Part shown: positions 28,938-36,673 of the stretch, piece by piece
Layout: the number at the start of each line of letters is the position of its first letter
Numbering within the stretch: the stretch's first letter is position 1
NCBI GenBank assembly: GCA_029974595.1
Contig: JARKRC010000021.1
Coordinates: 33,525-97,524, forward strand
Reading direction: 5' to 3'
Length of the DNA: 64,000 nt
From: Ereboglobus sp.
GTDB taxonomy: Bacteria > Verrucomicrobiota > Verrucomicrobiia > Opitutales > Opitutaceae
Notes under the pieces: generated by a model
The model's database searches: none
Seen by the model: only the letters and a program-made list of their open reading frames with translations
Told to the model about the DNA's origin: nothing
Made by a program: the position numbers and the translations under genes

Positions 28938-30626
28938 TTAATCGAGCAGCGAGATGGCTTCGACCGGCGCGCTTGATTGCGCTCCGGAACGCGCGGACGG
29001 ACGGGCGTTTGGAAAATTTGTCGCGGCAGGAGCCACGGAGTGCTGGGTGGAACGGATTGCGCGGCTGTTTCGCTCGGCCTCGGTCCGGTCCTGCGCCGAC
29101 AGACTTGCGCCGGGCACAAGGATTCGGGGCGTGAGCATGATTACCAACTCGGTCTTGGTTTTGATTTTCCCTTCCGATCTAAAGGCCCGTCCGATGAGCG
29201 GTATTTTGCTCAATCCGGGGACGCCGCGCACCGAATCAACGATCGAGTCGGTCACCAAGCCGCCGATGATCGCGGTTTCACCCGAGCGCAGGCGCACGAT
29301 GGTGGACGTTGTTTTCACATAAAGCGCGGGGGCTTTCATCCTGCCGTTTGCGGCTTCGATTTCCTGCTTCAAACGTGTGATGGCGGGCGTGACGTCGAGC
29401 GTGATGTCGCCGTTGTCCGCAATGTGGGGCGTGATCGCCACCAGCGTGCCGATGGAGATCGTCTGGACGTCATATTGCTCGCTGGTGAGGAGATTGTCAT
29501 TGTTCGCGCCCACGGTTTGCGCCGTGCTGGAGCGAATCTGGAAATAGGGGCGGTCCTCGGTGTCTTTGATATACGCCGTCTGGTTGTTGATTGTGATGAT
29601 GCGCGGGGCTGTGACGGTGTTGAGGTTGCCTTGCTCGGAAAGCGCCTGGAGCACCATGCCGAGTTTGCCCGAGCTGATCGTGCCGGCGAAGGTGTCGGGG
29701 TTGAAATTGAATCCTCCCAGATTCGTGCTCGTCATGTTGGTATTGGTGAAGGCGCCGCTGACGGTTTTTTGCACTGCGCCTGCCGTTGTGCTCAGGGGAG
29801 TCGCGATTTGGGTCGCGCCGATGATCAAATTGCCGATGGAGGTCGTCGCCTGCGACCAGTCGATGCCCAGCTTGTGCTGGTCGAGCAGCTGGACCTCGAC
29901 GATTTTGCCCACAATCTCGACTTGCTGGCCGATGCGCTCGTTGACCGTCGAGAGAAAGCGATTGAGATGGTCGTGGGTATGGCGCGATGCCGTGGCAACA
30001 ATGGTGCCCGAGAAACGATCGAACACGATTCGCTCATCCTCCCGCTTGAACTGCTGGATTTCCGTTTCGAGGGTTTTCCAAAACTGGTTGTCGTTGGTCT
30101 GCTCAAGCGTGACGCTTGCCTCATCCTTCTGCCCCGTGGCGCTTCCTCCGGTGCTGCCGCCGCTTGCTTGCGCGGCGTTATAGTTTGTCTGCCCGAGGTT
30201 GACCGTGGCTTTCGAGCTGCCCTTGCGTTCAAGCTGGGGATACTCGACCTGATAGATTATTGTCTTGAAACGTCTTACGGTCACATAACCCGTCTGTTCG
30301 AGATTCCAATAAAAGCCTTCGGAAGCGCAGAGCGCATCGAGTATTCCGCGCAACGAGATATTGTGAAACTCGACATTCACGTCGCCTTTCACGTCCTTGT
30401 CGCACATGATGCTGATGCCGTAGGCGCGCCCCAGCGACTGGAACACCTTGTCGATCGGTTGGGAATCCTGGCTGAAATACGGGATTTTGCGCATGAGCGC
30501 CTCCTCCGGTTCGAGTGGCTCCATCACTGCCTGATGCGTCTGCGCGACGGCGCGGGCAGCACCGAGCAAGGTGATGATGAATGCTAGCAGCAGAGGGAAA
30601 ATGCGTTTTGCTGACTGTGTATGCAT
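28938..30626 (-). CDS. Outer-membrane secretin (PilQ/GspD/MshL type)
   Basis: 562 residues with a signal peptide (PLLLAFIITLLGAARAVAQ). An STN/N0-like domain covers about 50-115 (KVFQSLGRAYGISIMCDKDV) and a further N domain ~185-255 (FDRFSGTIVATASRHTHDHL). The secretin domain covers ~300-510, with TAPRIITINNQTAYI, VRLRSGETAIIGGL, RGVPGLSKIPLIGRAF and LVIMLTPRIL. The Thr/Gly/Ser-rich insert at ~145-175 is a flexible linker. It should form the multimeric outer-membrane pore through which the pilus or its cargo passes. It lies between pilT and pilB. No separate pilotin is obvious nearby. Confidence 0.94.
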   Translation of the reverse strand: MHTQSAKRIFPLLLAFIITLLGAARAVAQTHQAVMEPLEPEEALMRKIPYFSQDSQPIDKVFQSLGRAYGISIMCDKDVKGDVNVEFHNISLRGILDALCASEGFYWNLEQTGYVTVRRFKTIIYQVEYPQLERKGSSKATVNLGQTNYNAAQASGGSTGGSATGQKDEASVTLEQTNDNQFWKTLETEIQQFKREDERIVFDRFSGTIVATASRHTHDHLNRFLSTVNERIGQQVEIVGKIVEVQLLDQHKLGIDWSQATTSIGNLIIGATQIATPLSTTAGAVQKTVSGAFTNTNMTSTNLGGFNFNPDTFAGTISSGKLGMVLQALSEQGNLNTVTAPRIITINNQTAYIKDTEDRPYFQIRSSTAQTVGANNDNLLTSEQYDVQTISIGTLVAITPHIADNGDITLDVTPAITRLKQEIEAANGRMKAPALYVKTTSTIVRLRSGETAIIGGLVTDSIVDSVRGVPGLSKIPLIGRAFRSEGKIKTKTELVIMLTPRILVPGASLSAQDRTEAERNSRAIRSTQHSVAPAATNFPNARPSARSGAQSSAPVEAISLLD

Positions 30627-30638
30627 GGGTGTTGTCGG

Positions 30639-31790
30639 TTATGGGCGGTGCGCCATGAGCGGCGAAGGCGCGGGAGCTGCTGCGCCGGAATTGCCCGATC
30701 CCCCGGGTGACAGCGGGCTTACACGAGTGCTCAGCCCAAGGCGTTTGCGAATTTCCTCGGGGCGATCGGAGGAGCTCATCGCTGTTTCGGGCGTGATGAT
30801 TTTCTTACGCACGTAATCCACCAGGCATGTGTCGAAATCGATCATGCCGAGGTCTTTTTTCACTGCGATTTCGTTGGCGATCTGGCCGGGTTTGTTTTCG
30901 CGAATGGCGCCGGCGACGGCCGGACAATTGAGCAGGAGTTCGAAGGCGGCCACGCGTCCGCCGCCGATTCTCGAAATCAGGCGCTGACCAATGACCGCCA
31001 GCAAAGAGGACGCCACCATCGTGCGCACTTGATCGCGCTCGTCCGAGGGGACGACGTCCAGGATGCGGCTGATCGTGCTGCCCGCGGTGCGCGTGTGCAG
31101 GGTGCCGAACACCAAGTGGCCCGTTTCCGCGGCGGATACCGCCGCCTTCACGGTCTCGGCGTCGCGAAGCTCGCCGATCAAAATCACATCGGGATCCTCG
31201 CGCATCGCGTCCACCATTCCGTGGCCGAAACTCGGCACATCACGGCCAACCTCACGCTGGCGGATAAGGCTTTGCGCCGGCTTGTAACGGTATTCGACCG
31301 GATGCTCCAGCGTCACGATGTTCAACGCGCTGTTCTGGTTGATCCAATCCAGGCATGCTGCGAGCGTCGTGGATTTACCCGAGCCGGTGTATCCGGTGAC
31401 GAGGATCAGGCCGGTCGGACGGCCTTGCTTGATGATCTCCTGGAAGGCCTTGGGCAGCATCACGTCTTCCATCGAAGGGATTTTTCCCCTCATGAAGCGT
31501 ATGGCCAGGACAGGTCGCGCGTTCGCCTTGTATAAATGGCAGCGCATGTCCCAACCCGCGCAATTCACGGCAAAGTCGGCTGCAAGCGCCTCTTCGTTGA
31601 AATTCTTCTTTTGGGCGGGGCTGAGACGCTTGTAAACATCCTCAAAAAAGGCCTCGCCAGTCACCAATCCCGGAGCGCGGACAATATCGCCATCAAGTCG
31701 CAACGACAACACATCGCCCATCGCGACATGCACGTCGGATGCTTTGCGGCCCGTGGCGTATTCAACGACTTGTTCGAGTGTGTCCATCAT
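30639..31790 (-). CDS. pilT: Pilus retraction ATPase PilT
   Basis: 383 residues, close to the usual 340-380. The N-terminal PAS-like part starts LEQVVEYATGRKASDVHVA. The core has AIRFMRGKIPSMEDV, Walker A GYTGSGKS at 133-140, an Asp box (TLEHPVEYRY), Walker B (REDPDVILIGELRDAET) and the His box/GTLHT motif (AETGHLVFGTLHTRTA). These features separate PilT from PilB/GspE. It depolymerises pili and drives twitching or retraction. It is the first gene of the minus-strand cluster, so the promoter is expected in the 568-bp region before it. A PilT gene is unusual for a pure type II secretion locus. Confidence 0.95.
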   Translation of the reverse strand: MMDTLEQVVEYATGRKASDVHVAMGDVLSLRLDGDIVRAPGLVTGEAFFEDVYKRLSPAQKKNFNEEALAADFAVNCAGWDMRCHLYKANARPVLAIRFMRGKIPSMEDVMLPKAFQEIIKQGRPTGLILVTGYTGSGKSTTLAACLDWINQNSALNIVTLEHPVEYRYKPAQSLIRQREVGRDVPSFGHGMVDAMREDPDVILIGELRDAETVKAAVSAAETGHLVFGTLHTRTAGSTISRILDVVPSDERDQVRTMVASSLLAVIGQRLISRIGGGRVAAFELLLNCPAVAGAIRENKPGQIANEIAVKKDLGMIDFDTCLVDYVRKKIITPETAMSSSDRPEEIRKRLGLSTRVSPLSPGGSGNSGAAAPAPSPLMAHRP

Positions 31791-31826
31791 TTCGCCATCT
31801 CCGCCACGGCATCGATATGAAGTCCT

Positions 31827-31844
31827 TCAATATCAACATATTGA
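31827..31844. promoter_or_regulatory. Inverted repeat just upstream of pilT
   Basis: TCAATAT-caac-ATATTGA is a perfect 7-bp inverted repeat whose near edge lies 36 bp from the pilT start. It could be an operator or a 5'-leader hairpin. The inner part is ATCAA-N4-TTGAT, the reverse order of an FNR site. Confidence 0.35.
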
Positions 31845-32125
31845 TGTATATTTTGCCTGATTTCCACATCGCAAAAACGCCCCCTTATCGAGGGCTGGAT
31901 TTGCACCCAGCGTAAATGCGGCATTCTCAATGTGATCATTATGCGGAGTTAAGAATATTGGCAATCACTTGCAGAAATGCATTACCTGCGAGTTAGCGCC
32001 TGCAGGCTACTGCTGATGGATTGCTCGCGTTTGTGGTAATCGACGGTTAGATTCGGGACTAAATACATATTTTTGCAATGAGTTAATGCAAACAATATGA
32101 ATGTCGAGTGCGACGAACAATTTTA

Positions 32126-32139
32126 GTGATCTATATCAC
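32126..32139. promoter_or_regulatory. Candidate Crp/Fnr-type binding site
   Basis: GTGATCTATATCAC has arms GTGAT/ATCAC around CTAT, matching the GTGA-N6-TCAC core of CRP sites and close to the TTGAT-N4-ATCAA FNR pattern. It lies 220 bp upstream of the Crp/Fnr-type ATG and about 335 bp upstream of pilT, so it could serve either promoter. Binding is inferred from pattern only. Confidence 0.5.
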
Positions 32140-32193
32140 GCATTTTTATTTTTGCCATTAATCATCATTAGCAAACCGAGGCCCAAAAATAAC

Positions 32194-32205
32194 ATAACAT
32201 GTTAT
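32194..32205. promoter_or_regulatory. 12-bp palindrome upstream of the Crp/Fnr-type gene
   Basis: ATAACATGTTAT is a perfect palindrome in an AT-rich segment about 154 bp before the ATG. It may be another operator; no known consensus is matched. Confidence 0.3.
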
Positions 32206-32358
32206 ATAACAATATCTAATAAACTATAAAGCCATCGTAAGATTTTGCCGAGATTTTCAGGTTCGTCTGGGTGCTGCATTAAAGAAATTGACTTGCATCA
32301 CGCAAATAGCCGTCATCAACCGGAAAAACGGCACTTTCTAACCCATCCTCTGGTATCC

Positions 32359-33060
32359 ATGGCAATTATCGACAGTCAGCTGACCGGCATCACGGCAACG
32401 CTCACCAAGTGCAATATATTCTCCTCTATCGCGGAAAAAGAATGCGCGTTGCTGGCACATGCCGCACAAGTCATTAATCTCACGAAAAATGCCATCCTTT
32501 ATCGGGAGGCTCACGAAGCTGACGGCGTTTACGTGATACAAAGCGGCCTTGTCGGCATTTTTGACAAACAAAACCACCTGCTCGACACGTATCAACCGCT
32601 GACATGCATCGGGGCATACGCGCTGTCGGGAGTTCCGTTCCCTCCGGTTTGTGCTAGGGCGCTGCAACCGGCACGGTTGATCCTTATTCCAAGGGAGTCT
32701 TTGCATGCGCTGTGCGCGCGCATACCCGGCATCGCGCTATGCCTGCTACAGGCGACGGCCATCCAAACAAAACGATTATTGAACATTGTAAATATACTGA
32801 AAGGCAGGCAGATCGAAGCGAGCGTCGCGGCCTGGCTGCTCGATCAGCTTAAGGAACCGTATTACGGATCGGCGGACGGGAAAACAGTCAATCTGGCCAT
32901 TAAGAAAAACCAGCTTGCCGAAATCCTGAATACCCGGAGGGAAACGCTCTCACGAGTGTTCAAGGCATTTTGCGAACAACAGATCATCGAGATGCAGAAA
33001 GGAAATATACGTATTCTGAACTACGAAAAACTGCACGCCGCCGCCAATTGCGAGGAGTAG
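32359..33060 (+). CDS. Crp/Fnr-family transcriptional regulator
   Basis: 233 residues from ATG at 32359; an earlier in-frame ATG would add a 38-residue leader with no family character. Residues ~15-130 form a cyclic-nucleotide-binding-like beta roll (CNIFSSIAEKECALLAHAAQ, then EADGVYVIQSGLVGIFDKQN). A long dimer helix follows. A winged helix-turn-helix at about 195-215 has the recognition segment KKNQLAEILNTRRETLSRVF. The N-terminal cysteine cluster of oxygen-sensing FNR is absent, and the CRP cAMP-contact arginine pattern is not clear, so the signal is unknown. It is divergent from pilT, and the spacer holds a Crp/Fnr-like palindrome, which makes control of the pilus cluster and of itself plausible. 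Confidence 0.88.
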   Translation: MAIIDSQLTGITATLTKCNIFSSIAEKECALLAHAAQVINLTKNAILYREAHEADGVYVIQSGLVGIFDKQNHLLDTYQPLTCIGAYALSGVPFPPVCARALQPARLILIPRESLHALCARIPGIALCLLQATAIQTKRLLNIVNILKGRQIEASVAAWLLDQLKEPYYGSADGKTVNLAIKKNQLAEILNTRRETLSRVFKAFCEQQIIEMQKGNIRILNYEKLHAAANCEE

Positions 33061-33110
33061 CGTGCCCAACCGTTCCGCCCCCGTTCCTCCCGCGGCGACA
33101 AGCCGTCAAA

Positions 33111-33186
33111 TGGTGGGCCCTGCGGGATTCGAACCCGCAACCAAGGGATTATGAGTCCCCTGCTCTGACCGTTGAGCTAAAGGCCC
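33111..33186 (-). tRNA. tRNA with CAU anticodon, probably tRNA-Ile2
   Basis: The minus strand folds as a full cloverleaf of 76 nt including an encoded CCA. The acceptor is GGGCCTT/AGGGCCC, the D arm GCTC/GAGC, the anticodon stem GGGGA/TCCCT with loop CTCATAA, and the T arm is GCGGG-TTCGAAT-CCCGC. Anticodon CAU can be Met or lysidine-modified Ile2. The body, especially the GGGCCTTTAGCTCA start and GACTCATAATC region, is more like known Ile2 tRNAs than elongator Met. Initiator features are absent. Confidence 0.9.
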
Positions 33187-33328
33187 CCGAAAGGGCATGG
33201 AGATAGAAGACTCTTCGCCCCTCGTGCAATAAAAAGGAATGCAAAAAATATAAAAGTCGGGGGCCACGGCATACGCTTCTCGCCAAACGGACGAAATCCC
33301 ATGATGATGCTCCATCAATCGACACGTC

Positions 33329-35500
33329 ATGTTTTCACGTCTCAGCCACATTTTCTTTGCCCTCGCAATCCTCGGTATTTTTTGCGCATGGCCTTTGAAT
33401 GGACGCGCTGCCCCGCTTGCGTCCGCCGCCCCTGTCAAGGCATCGCTCGTGGCCCTCGACGAGGGCATTCAGCCCGGCAAGCCCGTCATGGTTGCGCTCA
33501 AGCTCGAACACGACGCGCATTGGCACACGTATTGGATCAATGCGGGCACGGGTTATCCGACCACGATCGCATGGACGCTGCCCGAGGGCTGGCAGGCCGG
33601 GGAAATTCAATGGCCCGTGCCGTCCATGATAAAGGACCGTCAGGGCAGCGTGACGGGCAACGGCTACGAGGGTGTCACTTATTTGCCGATCGTGCTGACC
33701 GCGCCCGCCAATCTTGCGTCCGGCTCGCAAGTCACCCTCAAGGGCAAAGTCGACTGGCTGATGTGCGCCGATATCTGCATTCCGGGCAGCGCCGATGTAG
33801 CGCTGACGCTCCCGGTCGTGGCGGGCGCGCCGAAGGCGTCCGCATTGCGTGCCAGCGTGTTCGCGACGCCGCCGATGCCGGAAAAGCCGGATGGCGACGC
33901 GCGGATTGCCGCAACGCGCGCCGCGGGCGCAAAAACGGTGACGCTTGCGGTTTCGCCAAATCCCGCGCGCGGGAGCGACGGCGCGCCGCACTTTTTCAGC
34001 AGCGACGCATTCATCCAATACGATCAGCCGCAGATTGCGCAGGCTGGCGGGGAAACGCTCACGCTCACCCTGCCGGTGTCGGACTCCTATGACGGCGAAG
34101 GCAGGCGGCTCGCGGGCGTGCTCGCCTTCAAGGACTCGAAGGGCGTTTATCGCGGCTACGAAATCGACGTGCTGCTGAATGACTCAACCGCAGACGCCGG
34201 GGCTTCGTTGGGAGCAGTGCCAGCCGCGACCGGGAGCGCGGGCGGCATTGCGGGCACGCTTGTGTTCGCGTTCATAGGTGGTCTCATTCTGAACCTTATG
34301 CCGTGCGTGTTTCCGGTGCTTGGCATCAAAATCCTCGGGTTTGTCAACCAAGCCGGCGCATCGCGCAGAAAAGTTGTGATGCACGGCGTCGCGTTTACGG
34401 CAGGCGTGCTGGTTTCGTTTTGGCTTCTCGCAGGCGCATTGTTTGTGCTCAGTCCGGGCAGCCAGGGGATGGGCTGGGGGTATCAATTGCAATATCCGTG
34501 GGTGGTCTTTTGCGTGACCGTGGTGATGCTGGCGTTCGCTTTGAATATGAGCGGCGTGTTTGAAATCGGGATGTCCATGACAAGCGTAGGCGGCAAGCTC
34601 CAGTCGAAGGAGGGTTTTGCAGGCTCGTTTTTTACCGGCGCGCTTGCGACGGTGGTCGCGACGCCTTGCAGCGCGCCGTTTCTGGGGACGGCGCTTGGTG
34701 CTGCGCTTGTGTCAATGACTCGCGCGGAATCATTCCTAGTTTTCACCGTAATCGCGCTGGGCCTTTCGACCCCTTATCTTTTGCTTTCTTTTTTTCCAAG
34801 CGCTGTGCGTTTTCTTCCGCGTCCGGGCGCCTGGATGGAAACATTCAAGCAATTCATGGCCTTTCCGCTTTACGCGACGGTCGGCTATTTGCTGTGGGTT
34901 TTGATCGGGCAGACCGCCGAGGATGAATTCGCGATCCGCGGGATCATGTTCGCTTTGGTGCTGATCGCAATGGCCGCATGGGCATACGGACGTTTTGGGC
35001 AGGCGTTTGGAAATACAAAACGGCGCATTACCGGGACGGCATGCGCGGTTGCGTTTCTGGCCGGCGGTCTTTGGTTTGGCTGGCCGCGTTCGGTGACGGA
35101 GCCTTCCGTTGATAAAACTGTCGAACAGGCGGGAAGCGGACAAAAGAAGGAAGTCCATGCCGTCGCATGGGAAAAATGGAGCCCGCAGGCTGTTGCCGAT
35201 GCGAGAGCGGCGGGGAATATCGTCTATGTGGATTTCACAGCGCGCTGGTGCGCCACATGCCAGGTGAACAAAGCCGTGGTGTTTGGCTCGGATGAAGTGC
35301 TGAAGTTCTTCCACGAGCACGGTGTGGTGGCGCTTAAGGCAGACTGGACGAGTCGAAGCGCCGAAATTGGAGCCGAGCTTGCGCGCTTCAATCGCAGCGC
35401 GGTGCCGTTCAACCTCATCTACAAGCCGGGGCGGACGGAGCCGGTTGTGCTGCCGGAATTGCTCACGCCGGGCATCGTGCTGGATGCGTTGAGGAAATAA
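33329..35500 (+). CDS. dsbD: DsbD/ScsB-like thiol:disulfide interchange protein
   Basis: 723 residues. A signal peptide (1-27) is followed by an N-terminal DsbD-alpha-like domain with a Cys pair in MCADICIPG (about 146-150). A membrane core starts near residue 300 and contains LNLMPCVFPVLGIKIL and VVATPCSAPFLGTAL, the two buried cysteines of the electron-carrying core. The C-terminal thioredoxin domain has WCATC. It would move reducing power from cytoplasmic thioredoxin across the inner membrane to periplasmic partners. It is longer than E. coli DsbD because of the extended N-terminal domain. It lies 19 bp before menA. The thioredoxin-like protein at 38.2 kb could be related in function. Confidence 0.92.
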   Translation: MFSRLSHIFFALAILGIFCAWPLNGRAAPLASAAPVKASLVALDEGIQPGKPVMVALKLEHDAHWHTYWINAGTGYPTTIAWTLPEGWQAGEIQWPVPSMIKDRQGSVTGNGYEGVTYLPIVLTAPANLASGSQVTLKGKVDWLMCADICIPGSADVALTLPVVAGAPKASALRASVFATPPMPEKPDGDARIAATRAAGAKTVTLAVSPNPARGSDGAPHFFSSDAFIQYDQPQIAQAGGETLTLTLPVSDSYDGEGRRLAGVLAFKDSKGVYRGYEIDVLLNDSTADAGASLGAVPAATGSAGGIAGTLVFAFIGGLILNLMPCVFPVLGIKILGFVNQAGASRRKVVMHGVAFTAGVLVSFWLLAGALFVLSPGSQGMGWGYQLQYPWVVFCVTVVMLAFALNMSGVFEIGMSMTSVGGKLQSKEGFAGSFFTGALATVVATPCSAPFLGTALGAALVSMTRAESFLVFTVIALGLSTPYLLLSFFPSAVRFLPRPGAWMETFKQFMAFPLYATVGYLLWVLIGQTAEDEFAIRGIMFALVLIAMAAWAYGRFGQAFGNTKRRITGTACAVAFLAGGLWFGWPRSVTEPSVDKTVEQAGSGQKKEVHAVAWEKWSPQAVADARAAGNIVYVDFTARWCATCQVNKAVVFGSDEVLKFFHEHGVVALKADWTSRSAEIGAELARFNRSAVPFNLIYKPGRTEPVVLPELLTPGIVLDALRK

Positions 35501-35518
35501 ACGCCCGCCGCCGTTTTC

Positions 35519-36418
35519 ATGACTGAAAAACCCTCCGTATTGAAAATCTGGATACTCGCTTCGCGCCCGCGCACGCTGCCGGCTGCAGTCGCGCCCGTGC
35601 TCGCTGCGTCGGCGCTCGCGTGGCACGACGGGGTGTTTTGCGCGCCCGCCGCGCTGGCGTGCCTGCTTTTTGCGTTGTTCATCCAGATCGGCACCAATTT
35701 TGCCAACGATTACTACGACTACGTGAAAGGCGCGGACACGGCGGAGCGCGTCGGACCGCGGCGCGCCGTCGCGATGGGGTGGGTGAGTCCCTCCGCCATG
35801 CGCGCCGCGATGTGGATCGTGTTTGCGGTGGCGTTTGCATGCGGGCTCACGCTGCTGCGTTTCGGCGGATGGCCGCTGCTCGTGATCGGCGTGGCGAGCG
35901 TGGTGTGCGGCATCGCCTACACGGGCGGCCCGTATCCGCTCGGCTACAACGGGCTGGGCGATGTGTTTGTCTTCATTTTCTTCGGCTTTGTCGCCGTGGG
36001 GGCGACGTATTTCGTGCAGGCCGGGGCGGTGACGGGCGCCGTCTGGATCGTTGCGGCCGGTGTCGGCGCACTGTCGGTGAACATCCTTCTCGTGAACAAT
36101 TACCGCGATGCCGAAACCGATGCGCGCGCGGGCAAGCGAACGCTTGTCGTGCGTTTTGGGCGCGGGTTTGCGCGGGCGCAGTTTGCCTGCGGCCTGCTGC
36201 TTGCCTTCGCCGCGCCGCTCGTGTTGCGGGCGCGCGGGTTTTCGTTGTGGGTGCTGCTTCCGCTCGCGCTTGCGCCGATCGCATGGTCGCACATGCGGCG
36301 GTTGCGAAACAGCAAAACGCCCGCCGGGCAGATCGCGCTTTTGGGTGACACGGGCAAGTTGCTCGCGCTTTACGCGGCGCTTTTGAGCGCGGGGCTGCTT
36401 TTGGGAACGAGGACTTGA
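35519..36418 (+). CDS. menA: 1,4-dihydroxy-2-naphthoate prenyltransferase MenA
   Basis: 299 residues, the usual size, with about eight or nine membrane helices. The UbiA-type prenyl-diphosphate/Mg motif NFANDYYDYVKGAD lies near residue 62 and the second motif NNYRDAETDARAGKRTL near 195; the wording of both is characteristic of MenA. It attaches the polyprenyl tail to DHNA in menaquinone biosynthesis in the inner membrane. It follows the DsbD-like gene closely and may be co-transcribed; no other men genes are in the window. Confidence 0.94.
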   Translation: MTEKPSVLKIWILASRPRTLPAAVAPVLAASALAWHDGVFCAPAALACLLFALFIQIGTNFANDYYDYVKGADTAERVGPRRAVAMGWVSPSAMRAAMWIVFAVAFACGLTLLRFGGWPLLVIGVASVVCGIAYTGGPYPLGYNGLGDVFVFIFFGFVAVGATYFVQAGAVTGAVWIVAAGVGALSVNILLVNNYRDAETDARAGKRTLVVRFGRGFARAQFACGLLLAFAAPLVLRARGFSLWVLLPLALAPIAWSHMRRLRNSKTPAGQIALLGDTGKLLALYAALLSAGLLLGTRT

Positions 36419-36477
36419 CTCGCGGCGGGCAGTTTCGTCACTGTCTCGCCTTTCACCACAGCAAAACCAATATATTT

Positions 36478-36582
36478 ATGGGCAAACAATACAACAAACT
36501 CATCAAGAAGAAGCGCCGCATCGCCTATCTTAAACGCAAGAAGGCCGCTGCCAAGAAACCCGCCAAGGCCGCCAAGAAATAA
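36478..36582 (+). CDS. 34-residue very basic protein
   Basis: ATG at 36478 opens a 34-residue frame that starts MGKQYNKLIKKKRRIAYLKR and ends in a Lys/Ala tail. About half the residues are Lys or Arg. It has its own strong terminator 32 bp downstream and sits between menA and rimO. The short length, composition and clean ends suggest a nucleic-acid or ribosome-associated protein, similar to small basic proteins seen in other Verrucomicrobiota. The neighbouring rimO modifies ribosomal protein S12, which fits a ribosomal setting but does not prove it. Bacterial bTHX-type proteins are another comparison. Confidence 0.75.
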   Translation: MGKQYNKLIKKKRRIAYLKRKKAAAKKPAKAAKK

Positions 36583-36613
36583 AGTTTGCCGCCACACTTC
36601 CTTTACAACCACG

Positions 36614-36639
36614 ACCGCAGCCGCGCGCTGCGGTTTTTT
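36614..36639 (+). terminator. Rho-independent terminator after the small basic gene
   Basis: ACCGCAGC and GCTGCGGT form an 8-bp GC-rich stem with a CGCGC loop, followed directly by a run of six T. It would end transcription of the small basic gene (and menA) just before rimO. Confidence 0.88.
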
Positions 36640-36673
36640 GGTGTTTGGGCAGGCGGTCGATCTCCCGTTTTTC

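Larger units (their letters stand above)
31791..32358. other. AT-rich intergenic region between pilT and the Crp/Fnr-type gene
   Basis: 568 bp between two divergent genes, clearly more AT-rich than its surroundings, with no gene. It should contain the promoters for the pilus/surface cluster on the minus strand and for the Crp/Fnr-type regulator on the plus strand. Three palindromes are listed separately. Confidence 0.75.

Noticed and set aside
33111..33186. Initiator or elongator tRNA-Met
   Set aside because: It lacks initiator features and its acceptor and anticodon region look more like Ile2; Met cannot be fully excluded without a tRNA model.
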